From Chloracidobacterium sp. (lineage in GTDB: Bacteria; Acidobacteriota; Blastocatellia; Pyrinomonadales; Pyrinomonadaceae), in the NCBI GenBank assembly GCA_016712045.1, contig JADJRV010000023.1, forward strand, positions 52,581 through 116,580: DNA of 64,000 nt, written 5' to 3'. This document shows, piece after piece, positions 35,320 to 46,753 of this stretch. The number at the start of each line of letters is the position of its first letter. The first letter of the stretch is position 1. Both the position numbers and the translations under genes were made by a program. Under the pieces are notes generated by a model. The model worked only from the letters and a program-made list of their open reading frames with translations. It ran no database searches and was not told where the DNA came from.

Positions 35320-38300
35320 CTACCGTTCGCGGCCGGTGCCGCTTGAGCCGATGAAATCGGCGTCGGTGACGTTGTCGTTAAGCGTGATCACACGGGTCGG
35401 TTGGGCAAAGGTGAAACGTCTTGAGCGGACGGTGACGATGTAGGTCTCGCCGGCTTTGAGCCCCTCGACGGTGTAGCGTCCGAGGTTGCCGGTCGGGACG
35501 TTTCGTACATCGCCGCCTGTTCCGGTCACTGTGACAAACGCCCCGCGGATGCCGCGCCCTTCGGCGGTCACTACACGCCCCGCGATGGATAGTTCGGCAG
35601 CGGTCGGCGCCGTCGTTACGATCGCGAACGGGGAGAGTGATGTGAGGCCAACGGCACAGAGGGACGGATACGCCGACGATGCATAGGTGCGGTCAACCCA
35701 GCCTCCAATTTCGAGGTGCAAGATGTGCAATGTTGCGAACTCGGTTGAGGTAAATGAAGGCAGGTTAAAGCACACCGTCGGCGTACCCGTATATTGTGCG
35801 CTCGTCGCGATGTCGTATGTCAGCCCCACTGTTCGCAGAGGCAGCGGCGGAAGCAGTGCGGGATCGAGCGGGATCTGTTGTGTCATGCCGCTTGCGGTCA
35901 CGGCCGGGAAAAAGACGGTCGCATCACCCGCAAAGGCATAGACGCCGGTATCATTTGGAGCGGATGTTTTGCGGACCTTGCGCATCGTTACCGGTGCCAG
36001 AGTCGCAACCTGTTTGAGCTTACCGGCGAGGCCCGCATTGACGATCGCCTTTATCTCGTCGGGCGTAATTGCCCGGTTGTAAAAGGTTAAGTCATCGATC
36101 TGACCGCCAAAATAGGCTCCGCACGTCGGTTCACCTCCGATCGCAACGGGACCGTATTTGGGTCAAGAGTCATCGCATGCGTCGCCTCCGCAACGCCGTT
36201 GATATAAATCGTCGCGTTGGTGCCGTCAAAGCTGACCGAGACGTGGGTCCAAGCATTTAACGGTAATTTGTCGGGCGTTGTATAAACGCCATTTCCAGGT
36301 GCGCCGGTCGCCCCAAACCCAAATTGGTTACCGCCCGGATAAAAATGAAGAAAATAGTGTTGCTGGACAACACAGTCCGGCCCTAAGAAAAGATGGGCTG
36401 ATACGCGGCGTCGCTTGTTCGAAAGAGCCACACATCGAACGACATCGGCTGTGTCGCACCAAAATTGATGTTTGGGTTGTGCGGCACCTCGACAATGTCG
36501 TTGATGCCGTCAAGGCTGAACGCCTGGCCGACCTTGCCGACTGTAAAGCCCGCACCGTTCATCAGCGTTGCGTGATTGGCGTTGCCGGAGATATCACTCG
36601 CAAACCCGTCACCGCCCCACCATCCGACGATGCCGGCAGGCGGTATCGTTGCCGTCGGTTTGCATACGCCTGATCTGCCGGCATTGACTATCGCTTGGAT
36701 CTCTTGTTGCGTCAACGCTCGGTTAAAGATCTCGAGCTCATCGACCTTTCCAGAGAAATCGTAGTCATTATCGTATAACCAACCGCCGATACGAGCGTCG
36801 TCGGTAGCATATCCGACACCCGGCGTGCCGATGCGGGCGCTCAACTGTTGTTCAACGCCGTCTATGAACAGCCGGCTTTGGGAAACGTTTCCGTTATGAA
36901 ATATTCCTGCAACGTGGACCCAACGGTTCGCAAGACCGTCGCTCGGCATACCCCAGAGTTCGCTACCTGCATTGAAACCAAAACCGCCCTCGTAAAAGTA
37001 AAGGTCATATCTATGAAATCCAAACGGCATTTGACCTAGGTCAGGAGTGGCCTGTCCGTTCCAGTACATCCAGAAATCGACGGTCACGTCCGTGCCCGGA
37101 ATGGTAAGGATATTTGGGACCGCAAGGTTAACAAAGTCATCATTGCCATCCAGGCTGAAGGCCTGTTGAACCTTTCCGTCTGAATATGTTACGTCGCCGA
37201 TAAGAGATCCGTTTTGCCATCCCCTAATGTCGTATGTATTACCATCACCCGACCACCAATTGATCATGCCAACCGGTGCGGGTGTGCAAGATCCGGCATT
37301 TTCCAGCACTGCCGGCATTGTAGATCGCCGCGATCTCGGTGTCTGAAAGCTCACGGTTATACGTGGTAACCTCATCGATCAATCCGTTCAAATAGCTTTC
37401 ACCCACTGAATAATCCAATGGCCAAGTTGAACGTTTCTTGATTGATAAACCGTACCGCCCTGTATCAAGTCCTGACCCACTTGAACGCCGTTGACATAGA
37501 TCGTGTAGGTGTCGCCGCTTTTCGTCGCTGCCAAATGGTACCAATGGCCAGTGGCGTATTTTGTACCGGAATACAAGCCGAATTGCCACGAGCTGCCATT
37601 ACCTATGGTGAGGACAAACTCGTTATAATGCCCATGTCCGGACCCGAGGTATGAAAGCACCATGCCGTCTAAATTTCCGTTACTTCGCGAAAAGAGCACG
37701 CAATGTAGATTATCAGAACAAGAAATTGGATCGATCCACCCTTCGATCGTCCAATCGGTGCCCATATCAAATGCTGGGACTGACACAAAGTCATCAACCC
37801 CATCTAAACTAAAAGCACTTCCCACCATCCCGGTAGCAAAGGTGGCATTGTTCACAAGTGTGCCGTTATGACCGCCAATACTGTCAAATGAGTTATTCTC
37901 CGCTGACCACATCGAGGTCATCCCCAAAGGAGGCGGTGTGCATTTGTAACAGAAACCGAGGCTGCCGGCGTTGTAAATGTCGCTGATCTCACTTGGACTG
38001 AGTGCCCGGTCAAATATGACCGGCTCATCTATGCCGCCCGCGTAATAGGCATCAGCCGCCCAGTTGCTGCGGGCAATATAGTTGCTGGTCCTGGTCACGT
38101 TGGCCGGCACGCCTGTCGTATTGGCTGCCATGACCAGAGCTACCCCGTCCTTATACAGTTGGACGTGGCCGGTCGCGTCCATCGTGGCGGCATAATAATG
38201 CCATTCGTTATTGGTGATCGCATTTTCGGCGTATGCCATGCCGGTCGGATTACCGGCGCCGTCATAAACTTCAAAAGCAAGGTCGCTGCTCGTGCTGCGG

Positions 38301-38764
38301 CGCACAAACATTATGTTGTTATTAGCCTGGCCGTTGCCGAGATCGATAAACCGGGCCCACATGCCCGACGAGGTCGGACGTGCCCACAGCCCAACGGTTA
38401 GTCCGTTCGTAAAGTTGGCAAACCCGTCCGGCAAATCGACGTAGTCGTCCGTCCCGTCAAAGCTAAATGCTTCACCGGTCATACCCGCGGTAAACACAGT
38501 GCCGTTTTGTAGCGTGCCGTGGTAATTCCCGCGTGCGTCGATGGCGTTGCCCTCACTCCGCCACCACGCGAGCATATTTGCAGGCGGCGACAGACAAACG
38601 ACCGGCGGAGGCGAACTCAGTCGAACCGATCTATTAGACTTAGCCGACGAAAAAGCCGCGGCATAGAGGCCCGCGGCGGTCATTATTATGATTGTCGTGA
38701 CGATTATTGCAAATATCTTGACCCACCTAAAGCGGATCGTGGTCCATATATGTTGATCTAGCAT
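35320..38764 (-). CDS. Surface protein C: four LamG domains and shared C-terminal module (frameshifted)
   Basis: About 1,150 residues. The ATG at 38764 is preceded on the minus strand by AGGAGG. The N-terminus has a membrane segment IFAIIVTTIIIMTAAGLYAAAF that serves as signal or anchor. Four laminin-G-like (concanavalin-type) domains follow, each with the AFSFDGTDDYVDLP-type entry strand and a closing IDEVxIFNRALSxxEIxxIYNAG motif (about 38.6-38.0, 37.9-37.3, 37.2-36.7 and 36.6-36.0 kb). Then a beta-sandwich of about 130 residues and the shared module (LSIAGRVVTAEGRGIRGAF ... VTVRSRRFTFAQPTRVITL, ending SSGTGRER). Shifts lie near 37400, 37320, 36410 and 36110. LamG modules commonly bind glycans or matrix proteins; surface binding is inferred. 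Confidence 0.78.
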
Positions 38765-38895
38765 GACGTCCTACACCTCCTACTTTGCTCCGCACCGTCA
38801 CGGGCAAATGGTGTAAGGAAAATGCTGCTTCGTGCCTAAGAAGTAGTGCACGTTTTGCCTTGTTCTACAATAGGTCCCGGCGGTCTGACCTAATT

Positions 38896-38939
38896 TAAGC
38901 TTATACCCGTCAAAACCCGGCACAGTGACGAGCGTCACA
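38896..38939 (-). promoter_or_regulatory. CRP/FNR-type operator with -10 element upstream of gene C
   Basis: The inverted repeat TGTGA-N6-TCACT (minus strand, 38924-38939) closely matches the CRP consensus. A TATAAG -10 (38900-38905) lies downstream with no recognisable -35. The centre of the repeat falls about 39-41 bases before the expected start of transcription, the class II activator position. Confidence 0.45.
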
Positions 38940-38951
38940 ATCTCATTCAAA

Positions 38952-38982
38952 AGAAAAAGGGTGACGACAATTGTCGCCACCC
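38952..38982 (-). terminator. Intrinsic terminator of gene D
   Basis: Arms 38959-38970 and 38971-38982 form a 12-base stem (one G-U on the minus strand) followed by TTTTTCTTTT. It is 26 bases past the stop of D and nearly identical to the terminator of E. Confidence 0.88.
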
Positions 38983-39008
38983 GTATTTTGCAAAATGCAA
39001 AACGAACG

Positions 39009-42000
39009 CTATTGCTGGCGGTCAGTTCCCAGCAAGCCAATGAAATCAGCGTCGGTGACGTTGTCGATCAGGGTTACGACACGGCTTGGCGACTCGAACG
39101 CAAAGCGTCGCGACATGACCGTGACGATATACGTTTCGCCGGCGGCGAGGCCATTGACCTGATACGTGCCGTTGACTCCGGTAAAGACGTTGATCGGCTG
39201 TGCCAGCGAGTTGCCGGTAATGACGACGCGGGCGTTGCGGATGCCGCGGCCCTCAGAGCTGGTAACACGGCCAGAGATCGACAGCTCGGTAGCTGTTAGA
39301 ACACTAACGTTAAGCGTCGAGCTGGCGGTCGTACCGACAAAGCCTTCGAACGAGGCGACGTTGCCGGTCGTGTTGACGTACGTGCCGCCGGATGTGCCGC
39401 GGACCTTGACTGTGACGGTGCACGATTGTGCCGCCGCACGCGTGCCTGTGATCAGCTTGATACCGACATCGCCCGGAGCGAGCGTGTTGCCGTCGCTATC
39501 CTGCAGCGTTCCGGCACCGCAAGTCGTGCTTGCCACGAGCGGCGTTGCGACCACGACATTGGTCGGGAACACGTCCGTTACCGTGATACCAGTCACGGCC
39601 TGTGCCGGATTGGTATTGTTGATCGTGATCGTCAGCGTCGATTGCTGATCGAGCAAGATGTTAGCCGGTGTAAACGTCTTGGCGATCGTCGGCGGCTGTA
39701 CGACGGTCGTTACCGTCGGATTTGCCACACCCGCAACACCCGGATCGTCCGTCAGAACCGGGCCAAAGCCCGTCGCCGAAACCGAACCCTGATTTGACAC
39801 CGAGAAAGTATTGACCGGCGTCGTCGGGTTAGAGATCGCCGCCCTAAACGTTATCGTCGTGCTCTTATTCGTTGGCAACGTAAAGCCTGAGCCCGAACCA
39901 TTTACGGTCACAAGTCCCGCTTCGGGTACCTGTTTGGTCGTCTCTTGCGAATATACCGTCGGCGATATCTGCGATGTCATCTTATCGACAAGCGACGCGA
40001 TCGCACCAAAGGTTGACGGCCCGTTATCTACTGCCGCAGTTGTCGTTTCGACAGCCGTGGGTTCTATTTCGATATTAGCCGACGCCCATTCGACATTTGC
40101 CGACGGCGTTTCGATCTTGGTTGGAGCGATGTCGATATTAGCCGACGCCATCACAGCTCCGTTCGAACCCCAGTCGACATCTGTCGGATTTATTTCGATC
40201 GACGCCATTGCTACGTCGATCTGCGAGGTTGTTAGATCGTTGTTCCAGTTGGAAACTTTCGAACCGGCTGATGCAGTTTCGTCAAAGTTCGCCAGAGGGC
40301 TTGGTTGTGTACAGGCCGCTCCACCGGTAAATGTTCCTGTACCGCCACCATGCGAAGCGGTAGAAGCGCTCACTTCGGTATTACGGCCGTCAAGATAGGT
40401 AGCAACAGCTGTAGTGTCAGTCGTTCCACCGCCGTATCCCGGTAGCCTTACATTGTTATTAAACCGCTGTCGAACGCGGATGTCGCCTCCGGCAAAGAGT
40501 ACCGCCCAACGAGTGGGTGAAAATATTAGCAAGCGCCCCGGCTCCCCCAAGATCTGCGCAGATCGAAGAACCGGCACCCGATGGGTCGGCGACGCCCGAT
40601 TGGGCAAGAATGCCGTTGACCGCATTTCCCGCACCGTCCAGTTGGACGTCAATGGTGTTACCGGTTGCTGTCACATTTACCGCACCTGCACCGTCTTGTC
40701 CGGTTTGCAAATTGATGGCCCGCTGGGTTCCCCCGTAAGCTAAGGAATTACCTGTGATCAACAAGTTCATCGCACCACCGCCCGCATTAAATACAGCAAT
40801 ACCGTCTGCTGTCACTCCATTGGCGACAGTGATGTTGTTGTTCTGAATACGCGAATCGAAAGTAAAGCCAGTATCGAACGCAGACCCGAGCAGACTGATC
40901 ACGACGAAATCCGCAGAGCCCGGTGTGATCGAGGTGCTCGCCATCGTATTGCCGGTCGCGACAAGATCAACATCGCTTGTGTCTCCGGCACTAACCGAAA
41001 GCTGGTCGTTATTGTTGCTCGACGTGCTATTAGTTACGGATATCGCCATATTGGCGTTATCAAACGAATCCGCAACGATGCCGCCGCTGAAGTTGTTGTT
41101 TGAATTAACGGTCGAGAGAGTTAGTGTTGCGTTCGTCGTACCGCGAATGCCAAGAGATATCCGCTTCCTTGCTGTAGTGCTCCGCCCGCAGCACCGTTAC
41201 AACTTCCGCCCGAAATGGTCAGGTTAAGTGTTCCCGCTTGAGTTTGCAGATTGAGATTGTCATCGCCGCCACCCGCCGTGTGTGTAAGCACGCTATTGGT
41301 GATCGTGCTCGTTCCGGACATATTAAAGAAGTGAATATTATCTTCATCCGGGCCGTTACCCACATTAACAATTGATCCGTTGTCAAAATGAAAATCCGAT
41401 ACGGTATTGCCGTTAATGCCCTGCTCACCGCAACCGGCTACGGAGCATGTGATATCAACATTATCGATATTCGCACCCGTCACGCTCTGTAGATGGATCG
41501 CTGCGTTGGTTGTAAGATTGAGCCCCGTAGAAAGGCCCGAGTTATCGGCGGCAAGGTCGGTGGTGCCGGCATTTGTAAAATTCATATTCTTGAGCACCAG
41601 TGCCTTGGTCGTTATGAATTCGCCCCCGCGATTGCTGGTATTCTGAATTGTTCCGCCTGATCCGACCGTCGTTCCCGTACCCGTTACCGTTAATCCGCCA
41701 TTGCCCGCTGCGGTTCCGGTGGAATTAAGGACGATGCCCTTTGTCGCACCGTTCACCGAAATACTGCGAAATTCCAAATTATTCGCTCCGATAGTGGTGT
41801 CGACAACATTCAACGCCGTGCCGGTTCCCACCGATGTCAGTGTGTTGGCCGCCGCTCCGGTCGCCGCCGGGTTACGGGTTTTCGTCGCAAACACTAACCG
41901 TCTGACCCGCTCCGGTCGAGTTAAAGCCGATACCGGTCGTCGTATTGATGTTCATTCCGCCGCTGAAGGTGGTCGAGCCGCCGGTGTTTGTCAGGTCGAT

Positions 42001-44654
42001 AGCGTTGGCTGTAGTGGTAGTAGCCGTGATCGCCCCGATGAACGCGGTTGCCCCGCCGGTCTTGCCGTTTATATCGACGGCGTGGTTCGCATTGTTGGTT
42101 TTGGTGATCGTGCCGGAATAATTGACCGATGCGTTACTTGCATCCTGACGAAAGGCGATCCCGGTCGGATTTGTGATCGACGTACTGCCGTTAAACGTCA
42201 ACGAACCGGCCGAGCCGTTGATGATATCGATACCGGCATCGCCGCCATTTAGTGTCGTTATACCGTTAAAGTTGTACAGTCCGTCAGCATTATCGAATAG
42301 AAGCCCCCTGCCGTTTGTCGCACTGAGCGTACCGGTGTTGAACGTGACCGTTCCGGTGCCGTGGCCGCCCGTGATCTCGATCATTTCGGAGTTGGCCGCC
42401 TGTGTGATGCCCCCACGATAGGTGGACGAAATAGTGCCGCTATTGATCAAAAATGTTCTTCCGCTTGCGTTGCCGGTGAGCGTGCCGCCATTCATTACGA
42501 TGCTGCCGGAGCTGCTCGTCAAGTTAACGCCCGGAGTTATTCCGCCACCCGTCGAGGTCACGCTGTCAAGTACCATCGCCAAAACCGACGAACTGGAATT
42601 TACCGCTTGAGCCGCGGTTGCGGTTATCGCACCACTGGTCGAGGTTGTTGTGCCTGAACCGTCAGTAATCAGCAATGCCGGATGGCCCGAATCAGGAGCG
42701 ATGTCGAGATCGGCAAACGTTACCCCGCCGGCATTGCCCTGCCCGGCAAGACCGAGACGAACGCCAGCAACGCTATTCGTTCCGGTAACCGCAGTGTTAC
42801 CAAAATTCATCGTTCCGCCGGCAGCGGTACTTAAAACCTGTAGGCCAACAAGATTGCCGGCACCACCTGCGATGGTGGTAGTTCCGATCGTAAGGTTGCC
42901 GCTAACTAATGCAATATTGACACCTACATTTGTTGGTGCCGTCAGGTTGACGCTGTCAAGCGTCATTGCGAGCGGTGTGCGTCCCGCCGGTCCACTGATC
43001 GCAAATGGCCCCGCGTTGCCCGTGGCCACGATCGTGCCGCTCGTCGAACTGATAGTACCCGTATTTTGATCCGCAAGGAGAGCTCGCTGGCCGCTGTCCG
43101 GAGAGATATCGAGGTCGCCAAAGCTGACGGTTCCTGCACTACTCGAAACTTGGACGCCCGTACCGCCAGATTGAGTACTGTTGACACCCGCAAATGTCGC
43201 GCTCGTGCCCGCCGTTGTCGAGGAGAGCAATAGACCGGTGCTGCCGGGGTTTGTGATGGTCGTCTGGCCGGTTGCAACGACATTGCCGCCGCCCGAGATC
43301 GTGATGCCCTGCGCAGTGCAGTTTGTAACGCCGATCGTGCCAAATGTGCGCGTACCGCCGGTATTTGTTTCGAGCCGAATGCACTCCGTCGCACCGCCGG
43401 TCGCACCGACAGTCGTGTTACCAAAGTTGAGATTAACGCCCGAGTTATTTACAAAAATGCCTTGTGCGGTCGATCCCGAAACGCTTGTCGAACCAAATGC
43501 GACTGTGCCGCCAACCGTGATGAGCTGCATTCCGTGTGACGGACTGCTTGTCGTTGTAACTGAGCTAAAAGCGCTCGTCGCGGCAAATGTGCCGTTCGTG
43601 AGGTCGAGGGCTTTACCTGTCCCGCTGAGCGTTACATCCGGTGTGGTGTTGTTGCCGATCGTCAACGTACCAAAACCGCTGCCAAAGATCTTTGTACCTG
43701 TTCCAACATTGTCGACAGTAATGCCGCGGATCGTATTGCCCACGCCGAGAGTGATGGAAGTTCCCGAGCCGGCTATCATCACTGCATTAGCACCGGGCGT
43801 AGTTGTAGGTAGCGCATCGCTATCGGCAGCAAGAGTAAGGCCGGTGATAGACGCGATCGAAGCACTTGCACCTTGGCCAATATATTTTTGGCCGTCAAGC
43901 AGTGTTAATGCCGCCGCATAATTACCGATACCGGTAAATATAAAAATATTGTCGTTCACCGCAGGATTATTACCGATGCCATCATTGATGGTCGTGAACG
44001 CTGGCAGGTTCGAAAAGGATCTGTCAGACGTCCGCAACCAGCCGCAAGGGTCGTGCAAGCGGGTGCTCCATTATTAATGAACCAGATCATCCCCGATACA
44101 TCGAGCCTTACCGTGCCTGTACCCGTTAAACCATCAGGATCCGTGACTGTGTAAGTGAACGTGTCGGCCGAGCCCGCTGTTCCCTCAAACCCGGGAGGCG
44201 GGTTGTATTCAAAACTGCCGTTGCCCGTCGTAGCCGTAACCGTTCCTCCATTTGCTGTTGTAAATGAAAACGGCGCTGTATTGTCGCTGCCGATCGCCGA
44301 GATCGTGAGGCCCGTATTATCGCCCGTCGTCGGCCGGATGTCGTTGGATACCAGTGTCCCCGCCGCTTTCTGAATGCGGACATTTCCGGTCACCGGATAT
44401 GTATCGTCAAACGCGATTGGTGATGCCTTTACCGAGCCCGGGACCAGCGTCAGGTTGGCGTCGGTCAGATTGTCAGTAAAAACCACGCCGTTCGCCTGTT
44501 GGCCTGTATTATTGATCGACACCGTGTATTCGAGCGTGTCGCCGGGGTTGACGAACGCACCGTTACCGCCTATGTCAGTCGTGGGTGCCGCAGTCATCGT
44601 CGCCGCTATCGTCGGCCCGCCAAGCATCGGCAAGCTTTTTGGCTTAGCTGGCAA
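39009..44654 (-). CDS. Surface protein D: beta-helix protein with DUF11 domains and shared C-terminal module (frameshifted)
   Basis: About 1,880 residues across five frame segments, with shifts near 44040, 41885, 41150 and 40560. The N-terminus (LPMLGGPTIAATMTAAPTTD) enters directly into a DUF11-like domain (GDTLEYTVSINNTG), followed by a cadherin-like FEYNPPPGFEGTAGSADTFT domain. A long Gly/Thr/Asn-rich right-handed beta-helix covers 44.0-40.5 kb (SGTGVQVSSSAGTVSFGDLD-type rungs). A segment with ASANIDIAPT/ASANIEIEPT repeats lies at 40.2-40.0 kb, a DUF11 pair at 39.9-39.3, and the shared module ends LLGTDRQQ. No classical signal peptide is seen at the TTG start given. An alternative ATG at 44670 (MNKAFIAS) is out of frame and would need one more indel. 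It follows the tail-collar cluster with a 55-base gap. Confidence 0.72.
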
Positions 44655-44657
44655 TAA

Positions 44658-44683
44658 AGGCTTTGTTCATATGAACAAAGCCT
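44658..44683. promoter_or_regulatory. 26-bp perfect palindrome between the tail-collar cluster and gene D
   Basis: Arms 44658-44670 and 44671-44683 are perfectly self-complementary (AGGCTTTGTTCAT and its reverse complement). On the minus strand it is followed by TTATT and could terminate the tail-collar transcript. An ATG for gene D sits at its centre (44668-44670), so a start-codon-occluding hairpin is also possible. Confidence 0.6.
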
Positions 44684-44709
44684 ATATTTAAACGCTTACC
44701 AAAGACTCT

Positions 44710-45234
44710 TTATCCCCGCGGCGGAAACACGCCTTGCAACGCGATAATAAAATTGAGGACCAAATAGGGCATCATGTTGTTATGCGGGAGGCTGCCGCCG
44801 CTTATCGCCAACGTTTGAAAGTTCATATTAGTCAGGTTAGCTTGAGGAATATAAGCCGTCGCATTGGCAGATTTGGCCAAAGACCGTGTCGAACCTGGGG
44901 CATTTAGTTCACCGAGATCGAGATCGTGAGCTCTCATTGTGTGGTTATGGACCGGTATTTCACTCTGCAATAACGTGACAAACGCAGACCCGCCCTGCTG
45001 ACCAAGATCATAGAGTGACAGTCCGTTGCCCTGACCCGGATGCATCGGAGCGTTGCCCTGCAAATCCGGCAGTGCAAAGTTGGACTTACCGTTGCCGCCG
45101 TAGGTTGTGCCAAGCAGCGAGAAAAGCGCAGTGTTCTGTGAGATCGGTAATAGCTGGCCGTTGCACAAAGCCCAGCCCGTTGGGGCAAAGTTACCGGCAA
45201 AGATTCTGATCTCGGCTACAAATGGACTGGACAT
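44710..45234 (-). CDS. Tail-collar (MdpB-type) protein 1
   Basis: A 174-residue protein of the phage tail Collar/microcystin-dependent protein family. The N-terminal module reads FVAEIRIFAGNFAPTGWALC then NGQLLPISQNTALFSLLGTT and YGGNGKSNFALPDLQG. A middle metal-site-like IPVHNHTM follows, and the C-terminus PYLVLNFIIALQGVFP is diagnostic. In phage these domains form fibre-tip collars; chromosomal MdpB-like proteins have no settled function. The start has TAGGAG eight bases upstream. It is the last gene of a seven-gene minus-strand cluster and lies 9 bases from its paralogue. No signal peptide is present. Confidence 0.93.
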   Translation of the reverse strand: MSSPFVAEIRIFAGNFAPTGWALCNGQLLPISQNTALFSLLGTTYGGNGKSNFALPDLQGNAPMHPGQGNGLSLYDLGQQGGSAFVTLLQSEIPVHNHTMRAHDLDLGELNAPGSTRSLAKSANATAYIPQANLTNMNFQTLAISGGSLPHNNMMPYLVLNFIIALQGVFPPRG

Positions 45235-45243
45235 AATGAACTC

Positions 45244-45765
45244 CTACGTTTGGGTGGGAAAAATCCCAAAAAGCGAAATAATAAAATTGACGCAAAGATA
45301 CGGCTGCAAATTTTCGTGAGGCTGATTCCCCCCAATAGACGTCACCGTCTGAGCAAACATATTTGTGTCGGGGTTATCCTGTATATACAAAAGCGTTCCG
45401 CCACCCGTCTGTCCGACAACTTTTCCCATGGGATTTGTATCCTGAGCGATGTTTGATGACGACAGCATCTGGTGCGTGTGCGTCGGCGTTTGGTTGGCGG
45501 TGAGGGTTACACTCTCGACACCGGCTTGCTCACCAAGTTGATAAGTTGTCCCCGACGCACCGGTCCCCGCGTGCATCGGTAACCGGCTCTGCAGATTTGG
45601 CATAGCAAATGTGCTCTCGCCGTCACCGCCATAAGTTGTCCCGATCAACTGAAAAAGCACTTCATTTTCGGCGATCGGCATTAGCTGGCCATCACAAAAT
45701 GCCCACCCCGCCGGTGCAAAGTTGCCGCCAAACATTCTAATTTCGCCCACGAAAGGTTCGCTCAT
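45244..45765 (-). CDS. Tail-collar (MdpB-type) protein 2
   Basis: A 173-residue paralogue of the neighbouring collar proteins: FVGEIRMFGGNFAPAGWAFC, DGQLMPIAENEVLFQLIGTT, YGGDGESTFAMPNLQ, then TPTHTHQM and PYLCVNFIISLFGIFP. It is preceded by AGGAGA at good spacing. The variable centre (about residues 100-140) differs most from its two neighbours, as expected if that part makes the specific contact. The three copies share order and spacing and look like an in-place triplication with divergence. Confidence 0.93.
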   Translation of the reverse strand: MSEPFVGEIRMFGGNFAPAGWAFCDGQLMPIAENEVLFQLIGTTYGGDGESTFAMPNLQSRLPMHAGTGASGTTYQLGEQAGVESVTLTANQTPTHTHQMLSSSNIAQDTNPMGKVVGQTGGGTLLYIQDNPDTNMFAQTVTSIGGNQPHENLQPYLCVNFIISLFGIFPTQT

Positions 45766-45777
45766 AAATATCTCCTG

Positions 45778-46276
45778 TTAGTTTTGCGACGGAAAAACCC
45801 CCTGCAACGCAATAACAAAATTCAATACAAGATACGGCTGTCTATTCTCGTGCGGTTGGCTGCCACAAAAGTTTGTTATGGTATTTGGATTAAGTGGTGT
45901 GAGGGCTCCCGGGTCAGTGTAAATACGCCCCGGAACCGAACCCAAAACATTACCCGCCGCATCCGCAGTATTCCCGATGTTATTGCTAGCTTGTGCAAAG
46001 TGGGTGTGAGCCGGCATCTCAGACTGCGTTAGCGTATGCACTTCCTGACCGCCTCTTTCCCCCTCGGTAAAACCGCCGCCCATATGCATCGGAACGCGTC
46101 CGCGAAGATCCGGGAGAGCAAAGTTTGTCTGGCCGTTGCCCCCGTACATCGTACCCATGATCGCGAACAATGCCTGATTTTGATTGATCGCCAACAACTG
46201 GCCGTTGCAAAATGCCCAGCCACGCGGCAAAGTTCCACGAAATTAATTTGATCTCACCCAGTATTGGAGTTCCCAT
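45778..46276 (-). CDS. Tail-collar (MdpB-type) protein 3 (frameshifted)
   Basis: Third paralogue, about 165 residues: it begins GTPILGEIKLISWNFA, then after a shift near 46230 continues PRGWAFCNGQLLAINQNQAL, YGGNGQTNFALPDLRG, MPAHTHFAQ and PYLVLNFVIALQGVFP. AGAGGT precedes the ATG. The shift lies at the FAPRGW junction conserved in the other two copies, so a sequencing indel is likely. It is the first collar gene in transcription order, directly after the Tat-signal DUF6916-like gene. Confidence 0.88.
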
Positions 46277-46286
46277 AACTTACCTC

Positions 46287-46731
46287 TTAAGAAACAATGC
46301 GATTAATAACCGCGACGTAATATTGGTTGCGCCTTACACGCCCGCCATTTGTGATAAACAGATCAAAATCGCCAAGATTAAAATGATTCACCCGATAGGT
46401 CTTATCCGCCAACGGCCGATCAAACGGCCCTTGAAACTTGAGCGTAAAACTCTCCTGCCCCTTACGATAACGCCGGCCCTCGGGTTTTGCATCTTTCATA
46501 TCGATCAACCTCAACGAGACGGCGTTACCTCCCTCGCCAAAGGTAAAGTCGGTATTTGTGAACGGTAGAAATGAGTCCCAGGTGAGCCGCGAAAAGGGCA
46601 TCACCGGTGCGGTCAGGTATGGCAAACAGCCTGCTATCGGCCTTTTGTCCCAAAGCAACACCATTAAATTGCAACACGGCACCTGCTGCCAGTGGAGCGG
46701 CTGCCAAAAATGTTCGTCGAGTGAGCTTCAT
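46287..46731 (-). CDS. DUF6916-like protein with twin-arginine signal (frameshifted)
   Basis: About 147 residues. The N-terminus carries a Tat motif LTRRTFLAAAPLAAGA, so the protein is probably exported folded. After a shift near 46610 the body reads RLTWDSFLPFTNTDFTF, then FTLKFQGPFDRPLADKTYRV and LGDFDLFITNGG, ending YYVAVINRIVS. This F-x-L-x-F-x-G...L-x-x-x-TY-x-V-x-H pattern is that of the uncharacterised DUF6916 family often found beside tail-collar proteins (from memory). GGAGGA stands ten bases before the ATG. Confidence 0.75.
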
Positions 46732-46753
46732 ACCTGAAATTCCTCCGAGATCT

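Noticed and set aside
44710..46276. Prophage remnant because of the three tail-collar proteins
   Set aside because: No other phage structural, packaging, lysis or integrase gene is present, and the copies form a regular operon with GNAT and DUF6916-like genes.
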